Shown: in pieces, positions 43,834-52,730 of the stretch
Layout: each line of letters begins with the position of its first letter
How positions within the stretch are numbered: position 1 is the stretch's first letter
DNA from: Acidimicrobiales bacterium
GTDB taxonomy: Bacteria; Actinomycetota; Acidimicrobiia; Acidimicrobiales; VFJN01
Direction: 5' to 3'
Assembly: GCA_035316325.1 (NCBI GenBank)
Contig: DATHJB010000080.1
Span: 35,793 to 99,792, forward strand
Length of the DNA: 64,000 bases
The notes under the pieces: generated by a model
Seen by the model: only the letters and a program-made list of their open reading frames with translations
What the model was told of the DNA's origin: nothing
Database searches by the model: none
Program-made: the position numbers and the translations under genes

Positions 43834-45407
43834 GTGGTGCTCCGGGTGCCGCGGGGGTCGAGCTGCGCGAACGCCACGAACCGCTCGGCGACGTCGGCCC
43901 GTGCCGCCCGTTGGTCCGCCTCCAGCCGATCGATCAACGAGCCCATCGCCAGCAACGCATCCGCTCCCCCCGGCCGTTGGGCCAGCTCCGGTGCGAGGGC
44001 GCGGAGCCGCTTGCGCTGCACCTCGCGATCGTGGTGGCGCCCGAGCACGTCCTGGAGCTCCTTCAGGACGCTCACCAGCGGCTTCACCTTCGACGCCGGC
44101 CACAGCGCGCGCCCGTAGATCTCGAGCAGGCAACGCAGCGACTTGCCCCGCTTGCGCAGCTCGTGCAGCGACTCGGCCGGCGAATCGGCGGTGACCGCCT
44201 GACCCTCACGCACCATGCGCGCGTAGAGAGCGTCGATCCGTCGACGGACGACCTTGCCGATCGGGCGTTCGGAGTCACGCCCCGCGCTCCGGTCGTCGTC
44301 GACGGCGAGGAACAGCCGCCACGCCGTCCAGCGGCGCCGGTACTCGGCCGAGCGCAGCGTGGCCTTCATCGTCCGGAGGGCCGCGGCGCGCTGCTCGACC
44401 AGGCGGGCGTGGGCGGGTTCCAGCGCCGCCCGGCGATCCTCCGGGACCTTCGCGAGCAGCTCGTCCCACTCCAGGAGCTGGACGTCGAGATCACGTGTCG
44501 CGCCGGTGACGCCCTGCATCCAACGCAGGCTGTCGGCCTGCTCCCGATAGGCCACGGGATCGAAGACCCGCCGCATCTGACGCAGGACCGTCCGGCTCCG
44601 TCGGAGCGCGACCCGCAGGTCGTGGAGGAACTCGCTGTCGAGGTCGTCGAGAGCGCCGGGACGGTTCGCCTCGACCACGTCGGCCAGCCTCCGCAGGATG
44701 CGCCGGGAGGCCTCCCCGGCGGGCTCGTCGCCGTCGAGGTCGACCTTCACCTGGCTCGACAGCCCGCCCGGCGAGCCACCCAGAGCGGTGACCGCCTCGT
44801 CGGCGACATCCGTGCCGGCCTCCGCCAGGTCGGGGTCGCCACGCAGGGCCGTGTCCACCTGGGCGAACTGCCGGGGATAGCCGAGCACGCCCGTCACGTC
44901 GACCCGTCCGCGCAACCGCTGCGGCTCGGACGTGTCCTTCGACAGCGCCCACAGGTCCGCCACGAGGAGGCGCACGACGGTCTTGGCCTGCGGGTCGAGC
45001 ACCGTGACCGGCACCTCGTGCCGGCGGATCTCCACCAGCGGCAGCAACGCCCGCACGTCGACGATCGCCGCCAGCCGCGCGGCCAGCTCGCCGTCGGGCA
45101 GGTCGCCGACAAGGTAACGGCGGCGCTGCCGGGAGCAGGCCACCCGCAGCTGGCGGGCACCCGGTGGGCCGTCGAGCACGAACATCGCGGGATGCTCGGT
45201 GGCGTCGATGGCGAGGTCGAGTCCTGCGGCCCTCAACCGGCGATCGGCGGTGTCGAGGACGGTGCGCGTCGTGGCCGCGAGCTCACCGACGGTCGCATCG
45301 AGCGACGTCTGTCCCTCCCGCACCCGATCCACCAACTCGACCGCCCGCGCCGGCGCGTCGGCCTCCGCGGCGAACACATAGGACCGGGTGGGGACGTCGA
45401 AGGACAA
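43830..45407 (-). CDS. CHAD-domain protein with degenerate CYTH-like N-terminus
   Basis: A 525-residue protein. The C-terminal 290 residues are a CHAD domain: FLHDLRVALRRSRTVLRQMR near 260 and ESLHELRKRGKSLRCLLEIY near 420 show its paired conserved His and Arg/Lys helices, which bind polyphosphate. The first 210 residues keep only faint CYTH traces (VLDTADRRLRAAGLDL near 50), lacking the ExExK triphosphatase motif, so catalysis is doubtful. TTG start about 90 bp downstream of tRNA-Leu. Coupled to ParA by a GTGA overlap. Adaptor for a polyphosphate-rich cargo is my working interpretation. Confidence 0.85.
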   Translation of the reverse strand: MSFDVPTRSYVFAAEADAPARAVELVDRVREGQTSLDATVGELAATTRTVLDTADRRLRAAGLDLAIDATEHPAMFVLDGPPGARQLRVACSRQRRRYLVGDLPDGELAARLAAIVDVRALLPLVEIRRHEVPVTVLDPQAKTVVRLLVADLWALSKDTSEPQRLRGRVDVTGVLGYPRQFAQVDTALRGDPDLAEAGTDVADEAVTALGGSPGGLSSQVKVDLDGDEPAGEASRRILRRLADVVEANRPGALDDLDSEFLHDLRVALRRSRTVLRQMRRVFDPVAYREQADSLRWMQGVTGATRDLDVQLLEWDELLAKVPEDRRAALEPAHARLVEQRAAALRTMKATLRSAEYRRRWTAWRLFLAVDDDRSAGRDSERPIGKVVRRRIDALYARMVREGQAVTADSPAESLHELRKRGKSLRCLLEIYGRALWPASKVKPLVSVLKELQDVLGRHHDREVQRKRLRALAPELAQRPGGADALLAMGSLIDRLEADQRAARADVAERFVAFAQLDPRGTRSTT

Positions 45408-45494
45408 ACCGTGAGTGTGTCACGCTGCGTCGACGCGCCCCCAGCCGGGCCCCGGCGGCCACGCCGGGTGAATCGCCGGGCACTGAGCGAGCTG

Positions 45495-45578
45495 TGCGCG
45501 AGGGGGGACTTGAACCCCCACGACCTTACGGCCACTGGCACCTGAAGCCAGCGCGTCTGCCAATTCCGCCACTCGCGC
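45495..45578 (-). tRNA. tRNA-Leu (anticodon CAG)
   Basis: Minus-strand cloverleaf of 84 nt: acceptor GCGCGAG pairs with CTCGCGC, anticodon arm CTGGC-TTCAGGT-GCCAG gives CAG, a long variable arm (class II) follows, and the T arm is GGGGG-TTCAAGT-CCCCC. The 3' CCA is not encoded. A minus-strand TATCGT box lies 13 nt upstream of the 5' end. A leucine tRNA beside the Fha/Pst/Pkn locus is also known in mycobacteria, as far as I recall. Confidence 0.93.
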
Positions 45579-45591
45579 GAGTGGAGTGAAC

Positions 45592-45630
45592 ACGATAGCC
45601 CGGGCCGGGGTCGGCGCTGCCACATATCGT
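45592..45630. promoter_or_regulatory. Divergent -10 boxes of tRNA-Leu and the phosphodiesterase gene
   Basis: TATCGT on the minus strand (45597-45592) faces the tRNA; TATCGT on the plus strand (45625-45630) is 7 nt before ATG 45638, giving a probable leaderless mRNA. Identical hexamers on both strands. Confidence 0.5.
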
Positions 45631-45637
45631 CGTACCC

Positions 45638-47110
45638 ATGCGACCTGCTGGGTACCGGGCCCCCAAGCCGGACGACGTCGGGCGGCTGGCCGATGCGCTG
45701 CTCGACCCCGACCTGGAGCGGATCGTCGAGTTCGTGGTGACCGCCGACGACCAGGCGTACCAGGTGCAGGCGGTCGACGGGCGGGTGCGGTTCCGCCGCG
45801 GCACCGACGACCCGACGACCTTCGAGGACGTCGACGTCGAGGGCCGGAACCCGCTGGCCGACACCGCCACCGACCGCTTCGCCCCACTGGCCGACGAGCG
45901 GGCGCACCCGTGGCCGACCCGCACCGAGCAGTCGTACCCCCACGCCCACGAGCAGATCGCCCAGATCTTCGACCACCCCGCCGCCCCCGACCTGGTGTGC
46001 ATCCACACGTCGGCCCACAACTGGGAGGACCAGGGCGGCGAGCGGGGCGAGCACGGGTCGCTCGGCGTCGTCCAGGCCCGCGCCCCGTTCGTGCTCGCCG
46101 GCGCCGGCGTCCGCCAGCAGGGCCTGATCCCGCAGTCGTGCCGCGTGGTCGACGTCGCCCCCACGGTGATGCGGCTGCTCGGCGGCCCCGACCTGCGCCG
46201 CCAGGACGGCACGGCGCTCACCCACCTCCTCGACGCCGACGCCCCGCCCGCCGAGCACGTCGTCGGGTTCCTGTGGGACGGCACCAACCCCAACGTCCTC
46301 TACGACCTGGCCGCCCGCGGCGAGGCCCCCAACCTGGCCCGCCTGCTCGACCTGGGCGTCGGACTGGGCCACGGCGCCATGGCGTCGCTGCCATCGGTCA
46401 CGCTCGCCAACCACACCAGCATCGTCACCGGCACCCACCCCGGGCACCACGGCATCCTCCACAACGCCTGGTACGACCGGGCCGCCGGGGAGCAGGTGAT
46501 CACCAACTCGCCGGCCACCTGGGCCTGGGCGATGGAGCGCCTGGCACCCGGCGTCGAGACCCTCCACCAGGCCGTGCACCGCCACTGGCCCGACGCCTTC
46601 ACCGTGTCGGTCAACGAGCCGTGCGACACGGGCGCCGACGTGTCGATCTTCGACCAGGTGCGGCGGGGCCGGGCGATCCCCCGGGCGCCCAGGGCCGAGG
46701 ACCTCCCCTTCGCCACCGAGCGCTTCGTGCGACCGGAGAAGACGTACGAGGTGGCGTCGCGGGTGGACCACACCGGCATGGTCCAGGCGGTCGACGCGTG
46801 GACGGGCGGGACACCGTTGCCCCGCTTCTGCTTCGTGAACTTCACGCTCACCGACGCCGCCTTCCACCACCGCGGCCCCTACTCGGAGATCGCCCGCTCC
46901 AGCATCCACGACACCGACGCCCGCATGGGCGAGGTGCTCGACGCCGTCGAGCGGTCGGGGGCGTGGGACCGCACGGCGTTCTTCGTGGTCGCCGACCACG
47001 GCATGGAGGACAGCAACCCCGACGTGACCGGCGACTGGGCCCCGGCGCTCGCCGCCACCGGCGTCCCCCACCGCGACGAGGCCTACGGGTTCATCTACGT
47101 CACGGAGTGA
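45638..47110 (+). CDS. Alkaline-phosphatase-superfamily phosphodiesterase with permuted domain order
   Basis: A 490-residue type I phosphodiesterase/nucleotide-pyrophosphatase-like protein. Residues 205-490 contain the first metal Asp (about 214, FLWDGTNPN), nucleophile Thr about 255 in SVTLANHTSIVTG, Asp406/His410 in TDAAFHH and Asp453/His454 in VADHGM. The final metal His, which normally follows downstream in the motif GxHG with a P-F-hydrophobic strand, instead lies at residue 139 (RGEHGSLGVVQARAPFVLAG), followed by VVDVAPTVMRLLG. The order is thus C-terminal part first, N-terminal part second. All catalytic residues appear present. ATG lies 7 nt after TATCGT. The 3' end carries a 23-bp direct repeat. 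Confidence 0.82.
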   Translation: MRPAGYRAPKPDDVGRLADALLDPDLERIVEFVVTADDQAYQVQAVDGRVRFRRGTDDPTTFEDVDVEGRNPLADTATDRFAPLADERAHPWPTRTEQSYPHAHEQIAQIFDHPAAPDLVCIHTSAHNWEDQGGERGEHGSLGVVQARAPFVLAGAGVRQQGLIPQSCRVVDVAPTVMRLLGGPDLRRQDGTALTHLLDADAPPAEHVVGFLWDGTNPNVLYDLAARGEAPNLARLLDLGVGLGHGAMASLPSVTLANHTSIVTGTHPGHHGILHNAWYDRAAGEQVITNSPATWAWAMERLAPGVETLHQAVHRHWPDAFTVSVNEPCDTGADVSIFDQVRRGRAIPRAPRAEDLPFATERFVRPEKTYEVASRVDHTGMVQAVDAWTGGTPLPRFCFVNFTLTDAAFHHRGPYSEIARSSIHDTDARMGEVLDAVERSGAWDRTAFFVVADHGMEDSNPDVTGDWAPALAATGVPHRDEAYGFIYVTE

Positions 47111-47144
47111 CGACCGCCCGATACGTCACGGAGTGACGGCCGCC
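47096..47144 (+). repeat. Tandem 23-bp repeat across the stop codon
   Basis: TACGTCACGGAGTGACGACC at 47096 recurs at 47122 with one change (offset 26 bp). The unit contains the palindrome GTCAC-GGA-GTGAC and encodes the last codons of the phosphodiesterase. It may be a local duplication or a paired protein-binding site upstream of the next gene. Confidence 0.6.
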
Positions 47145-47188
47145 GACATCGGGCGAGCACTCTCCGCGGGGTCACTAGTGTGCCTTTT

Positions 47189-48709
47189 GTGGGCACGGCG
47201 GTACTGGCGGCGGACCTGGTCGATAGCTGGCGCGACATGGCGCTGGAGCTGTGGCTGATCGCGGGCGCGCTCGCCGTGGTGTGGCTCCTGCTGCTGGGGA
47301 TCTGCGCCGCCCTCACCGACCCCCGCAAGGTCGACCCGGGTCCGGCGACGCTCGACCTGGGCGGCTCCGAGCCCCCGGCCGTGGTGAACTTCCTGGTCAG
47401 CGACTGGCGCCTGGAGCACGAGTCGCTGCCGGCGACGCTGCTCGACCTCGCCGCCCGCAAGCACCTCGCCGTCGAGCAGGTGGGCGACCGGACCTTCGTC
47501 CGGGTGCCGACGACGGCGAGCACCCCCGACGACAGCCTCACCCCCTACGAGGACATGGTGCTCGGCCACGTCCGGGGCCTGGCCCGCCAGGGCGACGACG
47601 CCATGGTGCCGGCCGAGGCGCTCACCACCGGGCCGGACCACGCGTCGAAGGGTTGGTGGCGCAACTACCGCAACGCCGTCGAGCGCGACGCCCGCGACCG
47701 CGGCCTGGCCCGCAAGCGCTGGTCGCGGGGTACGCACCTGCTGCTCGTGTCCGCCGGGCTGGTGGTGGCGTTCTACGTCGGCCTGGCGTTCAGCGCCCTC
47801 CCCCCGAGCGAGGACGCCGACGACGACAACCCGATCGCCGGCGGCTTCTTCGCCGCCCTGGTGACTGCCGGCGCGACGATCGCCGCCGTCGAGACCGTGG
47901 GCAAGCGCGAGCGCGACACGCCGGCCGGAAGGGAGGCCGCCGCCCGCTGGCTGGGTCTCCGCGAGATGCTGACCCAGGACGAGCTGTTCGCCGAGCAGCC
48001 GCCCGCCGGCGTCGCCATCTGGGACCGCCACCTCGCCTACGGCGCCGCGGTCGGCGTGGCCCATGGAGCCGTCAGCGCGCTCCCGCTCGGCGCCGAGAGC
48101 GACACGACCGCCTGGAGCCCGGTCGGCGGCCGCTGGCGGATGGTGCACATCCGCTACCCGCGCTACTTCCCGCCCGGCTACGGCAACCACCCGGGCCTGG
48201 CGCTGGCAGGCGGCCTGCTGCAGCTCGGCTTCGCCGGCTCGTTCCTGTACGGCGTGCTCGGCGTGCTGCTCGACTGGTTCTACGACCTCCAGGACGAGGG
48301 CAACGAGGTGGTGACGTCGGGGGCGATCGAGCTGGTCGTCCTCGCCGGGATCGCCGTCGTCACCGTGGTCGCCGGCTTCTTCGCGCTGCGGGCCCTGTGG
48401 ATGGCCGTCGTCGGCCTCGCCGACCTGATCACCGGCCGCCACGACGTGGAGGGCCGCGTGCTGCGCTTCCGGGTCCGGGGCCAGGACAACAACAAGGTGA
48501 CGTTCGTGGCGGTCGACGACGGCACCGCGCAGCGCGTCCGCGCCTGGCTCTTCCGCCGGGCCAAGATCCACGCGTTCCAGGGCACGACCGTGCGGGCCTC
48601 GGTCACGAGACGGCTCCAGCACGTCCGGGACCTCACCGTCGTGACGCCCGAGGACGAGACCACCGCCCGACGTACATACGCACACGAGATGACCGCGTCG
48701 GGTGAGTAG
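47189..48709 (+). CDS. DUF2207-like membrane protein
   Basis: About 506 residues. A TM segment lies near 20-42 (LWLIAGALAVVWLLLLGICA), followed by a soluble part with a winged-helix-like stretch (ESLPATLLDLAARKHLAVEQ near 80), further TM segments near 190, 215, 345 and 385 and a C-terminal beta-rich domain. The pattern matches the C-terminal part of DUF2207 proteins, which are uncharacterised. I favour GTG 47189, 7 nt after TAGTGT; GTG 47180 is the alternative. It ends 21 bp before FhaA, so it may read into the cell-wall kinase locus. Confidence 0.75.
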   Translation: MGTAVLAADLVDSWRDMALELWLIAGALAVVWLLLLGICAALTDPRKVDPGPATLDLGGSEPPAVVNFLVSDWRLEHESLPATLLDLAARKHLAVEQVGDRTFVRVPTTASTPDDSLTPYEDMVLGHVRGLARQGDDAMVPAEALTTGPDHASKGWWRNYRNAVERDARDRGLARKRWSRGTHLLLVSAGLVVAFYVGLAFSALPPSEDADDDNPIAGGFFAALVTAGATIAAVETVGKRERDTPAGREAAARWLGLREMLTQDELFAEQPPAGVAIWDRHLAYGAAVGVAHGAVSALPLGAESDTTAWSPVGGRWRMVHIRYPRYFPPGYGNHPGLALAGGLLQLGFAGSFLYGVLGVLLDWFYDLQDEGNEVVTSGAIELVVLAGIAVVTVVAGFFALRALWMAVVGLADLITGRHDVEGRVLRFRVRGQDNNKVTFVAVDDGTAQRVRAWLFRRAKIHAFQGTTVRASVTRRLQHVRDLTVVTPEDETTARRTYAHEMTASGE

Positions 48710-48730
48710 GCCACCGGTAGTCTCTCTCGA

Positions 48731-49390
48731 ATGGTCATCCGCGGTTTCGAGCGGCGGCTGGAGCGCATGGTCGAGGGAGCCTTCGCTCGTGCCTTCCGCT
48801 CCAGCATCCGGCCCGTCGAGCTCGCTCGGGGGCTCGCCCGTGAGATGGACGATCGCGTGTCGGTCGGCGTGCGCGGCGCACCGGTCGTGCCGAACTACTT
48901 CACGATCTACCTCTCGCCGCCGGACCACGCCGAGTTCGCCGAGGTCCAGGACGCCCTGCGCCGTGAGCTCTGCGAGGCGGCCCGGGAGCACGCCCGTGAC
49001 GAGCGCTACGGGTTCATGGGCCCGATCGACGTCGAGCTGGTGCTCGACGAGGGCCTCTACGTGGGCCGCTTCGAGATCGAGGGCCGCTTCCGGGAGGGTC
49101 CCGGTGGGGCCGGCGCCGGCAGCCTGGTGCTGCCCACGGGCGACCGCTTCACCCTCGGTGAGCACCCGATCAGCATCGGTCGGCGGCCCGAGTGCAACAT
49201 CGTGCTGGCCGATCCCAACGTCAGCCGGAACCACGCAGAGATCCGCCCGCACGAGACGGGTTTCCTGCTCATCGACCTCGGTTCCACCAACGGCAGCAAG
49301 GTCAACGGCGTTCGCGTCGACCAGCACATGCTGCGCGACGGCGACAAGCTCAGCTTCGGCAACACCCACATGCAATTCGAGGCGAGCTGA
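48731..49390 (+). CDS. fhaA: FhaA-like protein (DUF3662 + FHA domain)
   Basis: A 219-residue phosphothreonine-binding adaptor. Residues 1-110 form the DUF3662/FhaA N-terminal domain (GFERRLERMVEGAFARAFRS, NYFTIYLSP); residues 140-215 form an FHA domain with ISIGRRPECNIVLADPNVSR and LIDLGSTNGSKVNG. In mycobacteria FhaA is a PknB substrate that regulates peptidoglycan synthesis through the flippase MviN. The linker here is much shorter than in mycobacterial FhaA (about 530 aa). ATG is 7 nt after TAGTCT, so it is probably leaderless. Confidence 0.92.
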   Translation: MVIRGFERRLERMVEGAFARAFRSSIRPVELARGLAREMDDRVSVGVRGAPVVPNYFTIYLSPPDHAEFAEVQDALRRELCEAAREHARDERYGFMGPIDVELVLDEGLYVGRFEIEGRFREGPGGAGAGSLVLPTGDRFTLGEHPISIGRRPECNIVLADPNVSRNHAEIRPHETGFLLIDLGSTNGSKVNGVRVDQHMLRDGDKLSFGNTHMQFEAS

Positions 49391-49450
49391 TCTGGGCCCA
49401 GCGGCCCGGCGCCGCAGGCGCCAAGAGTGGAAACACGCAGGTCTTGACCT

Positions 49451-49471
49451 CTCGCCGGCTCAGCCGGCGAG
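49451..49471. repeat. Perfect 9-bp hairpin between fhaA and fhaB
   Basis: CTCGCCGGC-TCA-GCCGGCGAG. It sits in the 139-bp gap; GGCGCC-GCA-GGCGCC lies upstream near 49411. A fhaA terminator without U-run or an operator for the fhaB promoter are both possible. Confidence 0.5.
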
Positions 49472-49529
49472 CATCTGCGGCCGCAAGCTGTACGCCTCGG
49501 CCGAGACTCGGCAACTAACGTTCGCGGCA

Positions 49530-50012
49530 GTGGATGACGATCTCCTCAACTTGTTGAAGATCTTCCTACTGGTGCTGCTGTACCTGTTCTTCTTCCGCGT
49601 CCTGCGTGCCGTCTGGACGGAGATCAACCCACCCCGCGTGGCCGAGGCGCCCGCCGCGGCCGCCGGTCGCCAGCCGGCGGCGCCCCGCAGCAAGCCCTCG
49701 GGCCGCCAGAAGCGCAACCGGGGCGGGCCCCCGCAACTGCGTGTGATCGAGCCGCCCGACCAGCGGGGCCGGGCCTATCCGCTCGACGAGGAGGTCACCC
49801 TGGGCCGCGCCGCCGGCTGCCAGGTGCCGATCGAGGACGCCTATGCCAGCCAAGTCCACGCCCGGGTGTTCCACAACGAGGGCCAGTGGTACGTCGAGGA
49901 TCTGGGGTCGACCAATGGCACCTACCTCAACCGCCGCCGCGTTGCCGGGCCGATGGTCGTCAAGAAGCGTGACCGGGTGCAGATCGGGAACACCGTGCTG
50001 GAGTTGACGTGA
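49530..50012 (+). CDS. fhaB: FhaB-like membrane-anchored FHA protein
   Basis: A 160-residue protein: one N-terminal TM segment (residues 8-25, IFLLVLLYLFFFRVLRAVW), a basic Pro/Ala-rich linker, and an FHA domain from about 75 (VTLGRAAGCQVPIEDAYAS and YVEDLGSTNGTYLN). In mycobacteria FhaB (FipA) links PknB signalling to divisome proteins. GTG start 8 nt after TAACGT. The stop overlaps the PstP start (GTGA). Confidence 0.9.
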   Translation: MDDDLLNLLKIFLLVLLYLFFFRVLRAVWTEINPPRVAEAPAAAAGRQPAAPRSKPSGRQKRNRGGPPQLRVIEPPDQRGRAYPLDEEVTLGRAAGCQVPIEDAYASQVHARVFHNEGQWYVEDLGSTNGTYLNRRRVAGPMVVKKRDRVQIGNTVLELT

Positions 50013-51379
50013 CCGCCATGGCGAGCGAAGTCGTGCTCCGGTGGTCCGGCGCCACCGACGTGGGACGGGTGCGCTCCAACAACCAGGACCGCTACCTCGC
50101 CAAGCCCGACGAGGGCCTGTGGGTGGTAGCCGACGGCATGGGCGGGCACCAGGGCGGCGAGATCGCCTCGCTGACGGCGTGCGACGCGCTGTCCGAGCAC
50201 TTCCACCGCGACCCGCAAGGGCACGCCACCGCCGACGGCCTGGTCGACGCCATCGAGACCGCCAACCGGGCCGTGCACGACAAGGGCAACGACGACCCCG
50301 ACCTCACCGGCATGGGCACCACGGTGGTGGCGCTGGCGGTGGTCGACGACGACAGCGGCGACGAGGTGTTCGCCATCGCGAACGTGGGCGACTCGCGGGC
50401 CTACCGCCTGGCCGACGGCGTGTTCGAACAGCTGACCGAGGACCACAGCCTGGTCGCCGACATGGTGCGCGAGGGCAGCCTGTCGCCCGAGGACGCCGTC
50501 ACGCACCCGCAACGCAACATCCTCACCCGGGTGCTGGGCGTGTACGACGAGGTGCCGGTCGACGTCATCACCGTCATCCCGCACCCGGGCGACCGCTTCG
50601 TGCTGTGCTCCGACGGGCTCTTCAACGAGGTGCCCGACGAGGGCATCGCGTCGGTGCTGCGCCGTCTGGCCGACCCGGTCGAGGCGGCCGACGAGCTGGT
50701 GCGGCGGGCCGTCCAGTCCGGCGGCCGCGACAACGTGACCGTGGTGGTCGTCGACGTGCTCGAGGACGGCGAGCGGGCCGAGCTGGCGTCCACCGCACTC
50801 GAAGGCGACGACCGCGACACGGCGTCGATGGCCGCCTACGGCGGCCGGGCCTACGCACCCGACGTGCTGGAGGAGCAGTCGGGGGCGACGTCGCGGATCC
50901 GACGGGCCCGGCATCGGCGCCGGAACCCCGACGACGACGCCCAGCACTCGACGTCCCGGCCCCGTCGCTTCACCTGGCGGGTGGCGCTGTTCTGCCTGCT
51001 GGTGGTGGCGCTCGTCGGCGGCGTGTTCGCCACCATCCAGTGGTATGCGCAGTCGGCGTACTTCGTGGGCTTCGACGGCAACGAGGTGGCCATCTTCCGG
51101 GGGCGTCCCGGCGGCGTCGGCTGGATCGATCCCGAGCTGGAGCGCACCACCGACCTGAGTCGCCGCCAGCTCCCCGACGACGTGATCCCCGCCCTGCGTT
51201 CCGGCAAGGAGGAGGGCTCGTTGGACGACGCGCAGGCCTACGTCGACAACCTGCAGGCCCGGGTCGACGAGCTGGAGGCGGCCGCCGAGTCGACCACCTC
51301 CACCACGGTGACGACGTCCACCACGGCTCCGCCGAGAACCACCACGACCCAGGCCCGCCCGACGTCACCCGCGCCGTGA
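50009..51379 (+). CDS. pstP: PP2C-family Ser/Thr phosphatase PstP
   Basis: A 456-residue membrane phosphatase that reverses PknB phosphorylation. The PP2C domain (about 8-245) shows metal motifs RSNNQDRYLA, WVVADGMGGHQGGEIAS, IANVGDSRAYRL and GGRDNVTVVVVDV. A TM helix lies near 322-343 (VALFCLLVVALVGGVFATI), followed by a small extracellular domain and a Thr/Ser/Pro-rich tail. GTG start coupled to FhaB. It precedes FtsW/RodA by 19 bp, so it belongs to the same transcript. Confidence 0.94.
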   Translation: MTAMASEVVLRWSGATDVGRVRSNNQDRYLAKPDEGLWVVADGMGGHQGGEIASLTACDALSEHFHRDPQGHATADGLVDAIETANRAVHDKGNDDPDLTGMGTTVVALAVVDDDSGDEVFAIANVGDSRAYRLADGVFEQLTEDHSLVADMVREGSLSPEDAVTHPQRNILTRVLGVYDEVPVDVITVIPHPGDRFVLCSDGLFNEVPDEGIASVLRRLADPVEAADELVRRAVQSGGRDNVTVVVVDVLEDGERAELASTALEGDDRDTASMAAYGGRAYAPDVLEEQSGATSRIRRARHRRRNPDDDAQHSTSRPRRFTWRVALFCLLVVALVGGVFATIQWYAQSAYFVGFDGNEVAIFRGRPGGVGWIDPELERTTDLSRRQLPDDVIPALRSGKEEGSLDDAQAYVDNLQARVDELEAAAESTTSTTVTTSTTAPPRTTTTQARPTSPAP

Positions 51380-51398
51380 CAACTGGTAGTACCACCAC

Positions 51399-52730
51399 AT
51401 GAGGTCGGGACGCCGGAACACGGAGCTGGGGCTGCTCGTGCTGAGCACGCTCATCACCGTGGGCGCGTACTGGCTGGCGAGCATGGCGAGCGCCAGCGAG
51501 ATCCGCGAGAGCCTCACCCCGTTCCTGTTCGTGATCCTCGGGGCGCCGGTGGTCGGCCACTTCGCCGTGCGCCGCTTCGCCCCCGAGGCCGACGGCATGC
51601 TGCTGCCGCTGGCGAGCCTGCTCAACGGCCTGGGCTACGTGTTCATCGTGCGGCTCGACGAGCAGGCCCGGTTCAAGGGGAACCTGCCGGCGCTGCAGGC
51701 GTCGTGGCTGATGCTCGGCATGGGCGCGTTCGTCGCCACGCTGATCTTCCTCAGCAATTCGCGCGCGCTGGAGCGCTACCGCTACACCGCCGGGCTCGTC
51801 GGGCTCGTGCTGCTGCTGCTCCCGTTGCTGCCGGTGTTCGGCGTCAACCAGCGCGGCAGCCGCATCTGGGTGGCGTTCGGGCCGGTGAGCTTCCAACCCG
51901 GCGAGTTCGCCAAGCTGGCGCTGGCCGTGTTCTTCGCCGGCTACCTGATCGACAACCGCGAGCTGCTGGCCGTGCACCGCAACCTCGGGCCGCTGTCGGT
52001 ACCCGACCCGAAGCACCTCGGGCCGGTGCTGGTGGCCTGGGGCGCGTCGCTGGTGGTGATGATCGTCGAGCGCGACCTCGGGTCGTCGCTGCTGTTCTTC
52101 ACCCTGTTCGTGGTGATCCTGTGGGTGGCCACCGAGCGGGTCTCCTACCTGGTGATCGGGTCGCTGCTGTTCGCCGGAGGCGTGGTGTTCTCGATCAACA
52201 CGTTCTCCCACGTGCGCCAGCGCGTCGACCTCCTGATGGACCCGTGGGCGCACGCCGACGGGGCCGGCAAGCAGCTCGTGGAGACCACCTACGCCATGGC
52301 CGACGGCGGTGTCCTCGGCACCGGCCTCAACCTCGGCACCCCCCTGACGGTGCCGCTGGCCCGCACCGACTTCATCTTCACCGCCATCACCGAGGAGCTG
52401 GGCCTGATGGGCGCGACCGCGATCCTGGTGGCGTTCCTGCTGATGATCGGGGCCGGCCTGCGCATCGCCCTGCGGGCCTCGAACGGCTTCGACACCCTGC
52501 TGGCGGTGGGTCTCACGACGTTGCTGGGCTTCCAGGCGTTCGTCATCATCGCCGGCGTCATCCGGGTGCTGCCGCTCACGGGCGTGGCGCTGCCGTTCGT
52601 GTCGTACGGCGGCTCGTCGCTGCTGGCGAACTACGTGCTGCTGGCGCTGCTCCTGCGCGTGTCCGACAACTCGACGCCCCGTGACGAGGTCGACGAGACC
52701 GAGGCGATCGGGGTCGGGGTGGGAGCGTGA
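51399..52730 (+). CDS. SEDS peptidoglycan glycosyltransferase (FtsW/RodA)
   Basis: A 443-residue polytopic protein with about ten TM helices that polymerises lipid II. Family motifs: GVNQRGSRIWVAFGPVSFQP near 148, ERDLGSSLLFF near 223 and LPLTGVALPFVSYGGSSLLA near 388, including the conserved Asp and the GGSS loop. In this gene order the partner is the PBP encoded next, whose GTG overlaps its stop, so the pair is RodA-PbpA-like and probably serves cell elongation. Confidence 0.93.
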   Translation: MRSGRRNTELGLLVLSTLITVGAYWLASMASASEIRESLTPFLFVILGAPVVGHFAVRRFAPEADGMLLPLASLLNGLGYVFIVRLDEQARFKGNLPALQASWLMLGMGAFVATLIFLSNSRALERYRYTAGLVGLVLLLLPLLPVFGVNQRGSRIWVAFGPVSFQPGEFAKLALAVFFAGYLIDNRELLAVHRNLGPLSVPDPKHLGPVLVAWGASLVVMIVERDLGSSLLFFTLFVVILWVATERVSYLVIGSLLFAGGVVFSINTFSHVRQRVDLLMDPWAHADGAGKQLVETTYAMADGGVLGTGLNLGTPLTVPLARTDFIFTAITEELGLMGATAILVAFLLMIGAGLRIALRASNGFDTLLAVGLTTLLGFQAFVIIAGVIRVLPLTGVALPFVSYGGSSLLANYVLLALLLRVSDNSTPRDEVDETEAIGVGVGA

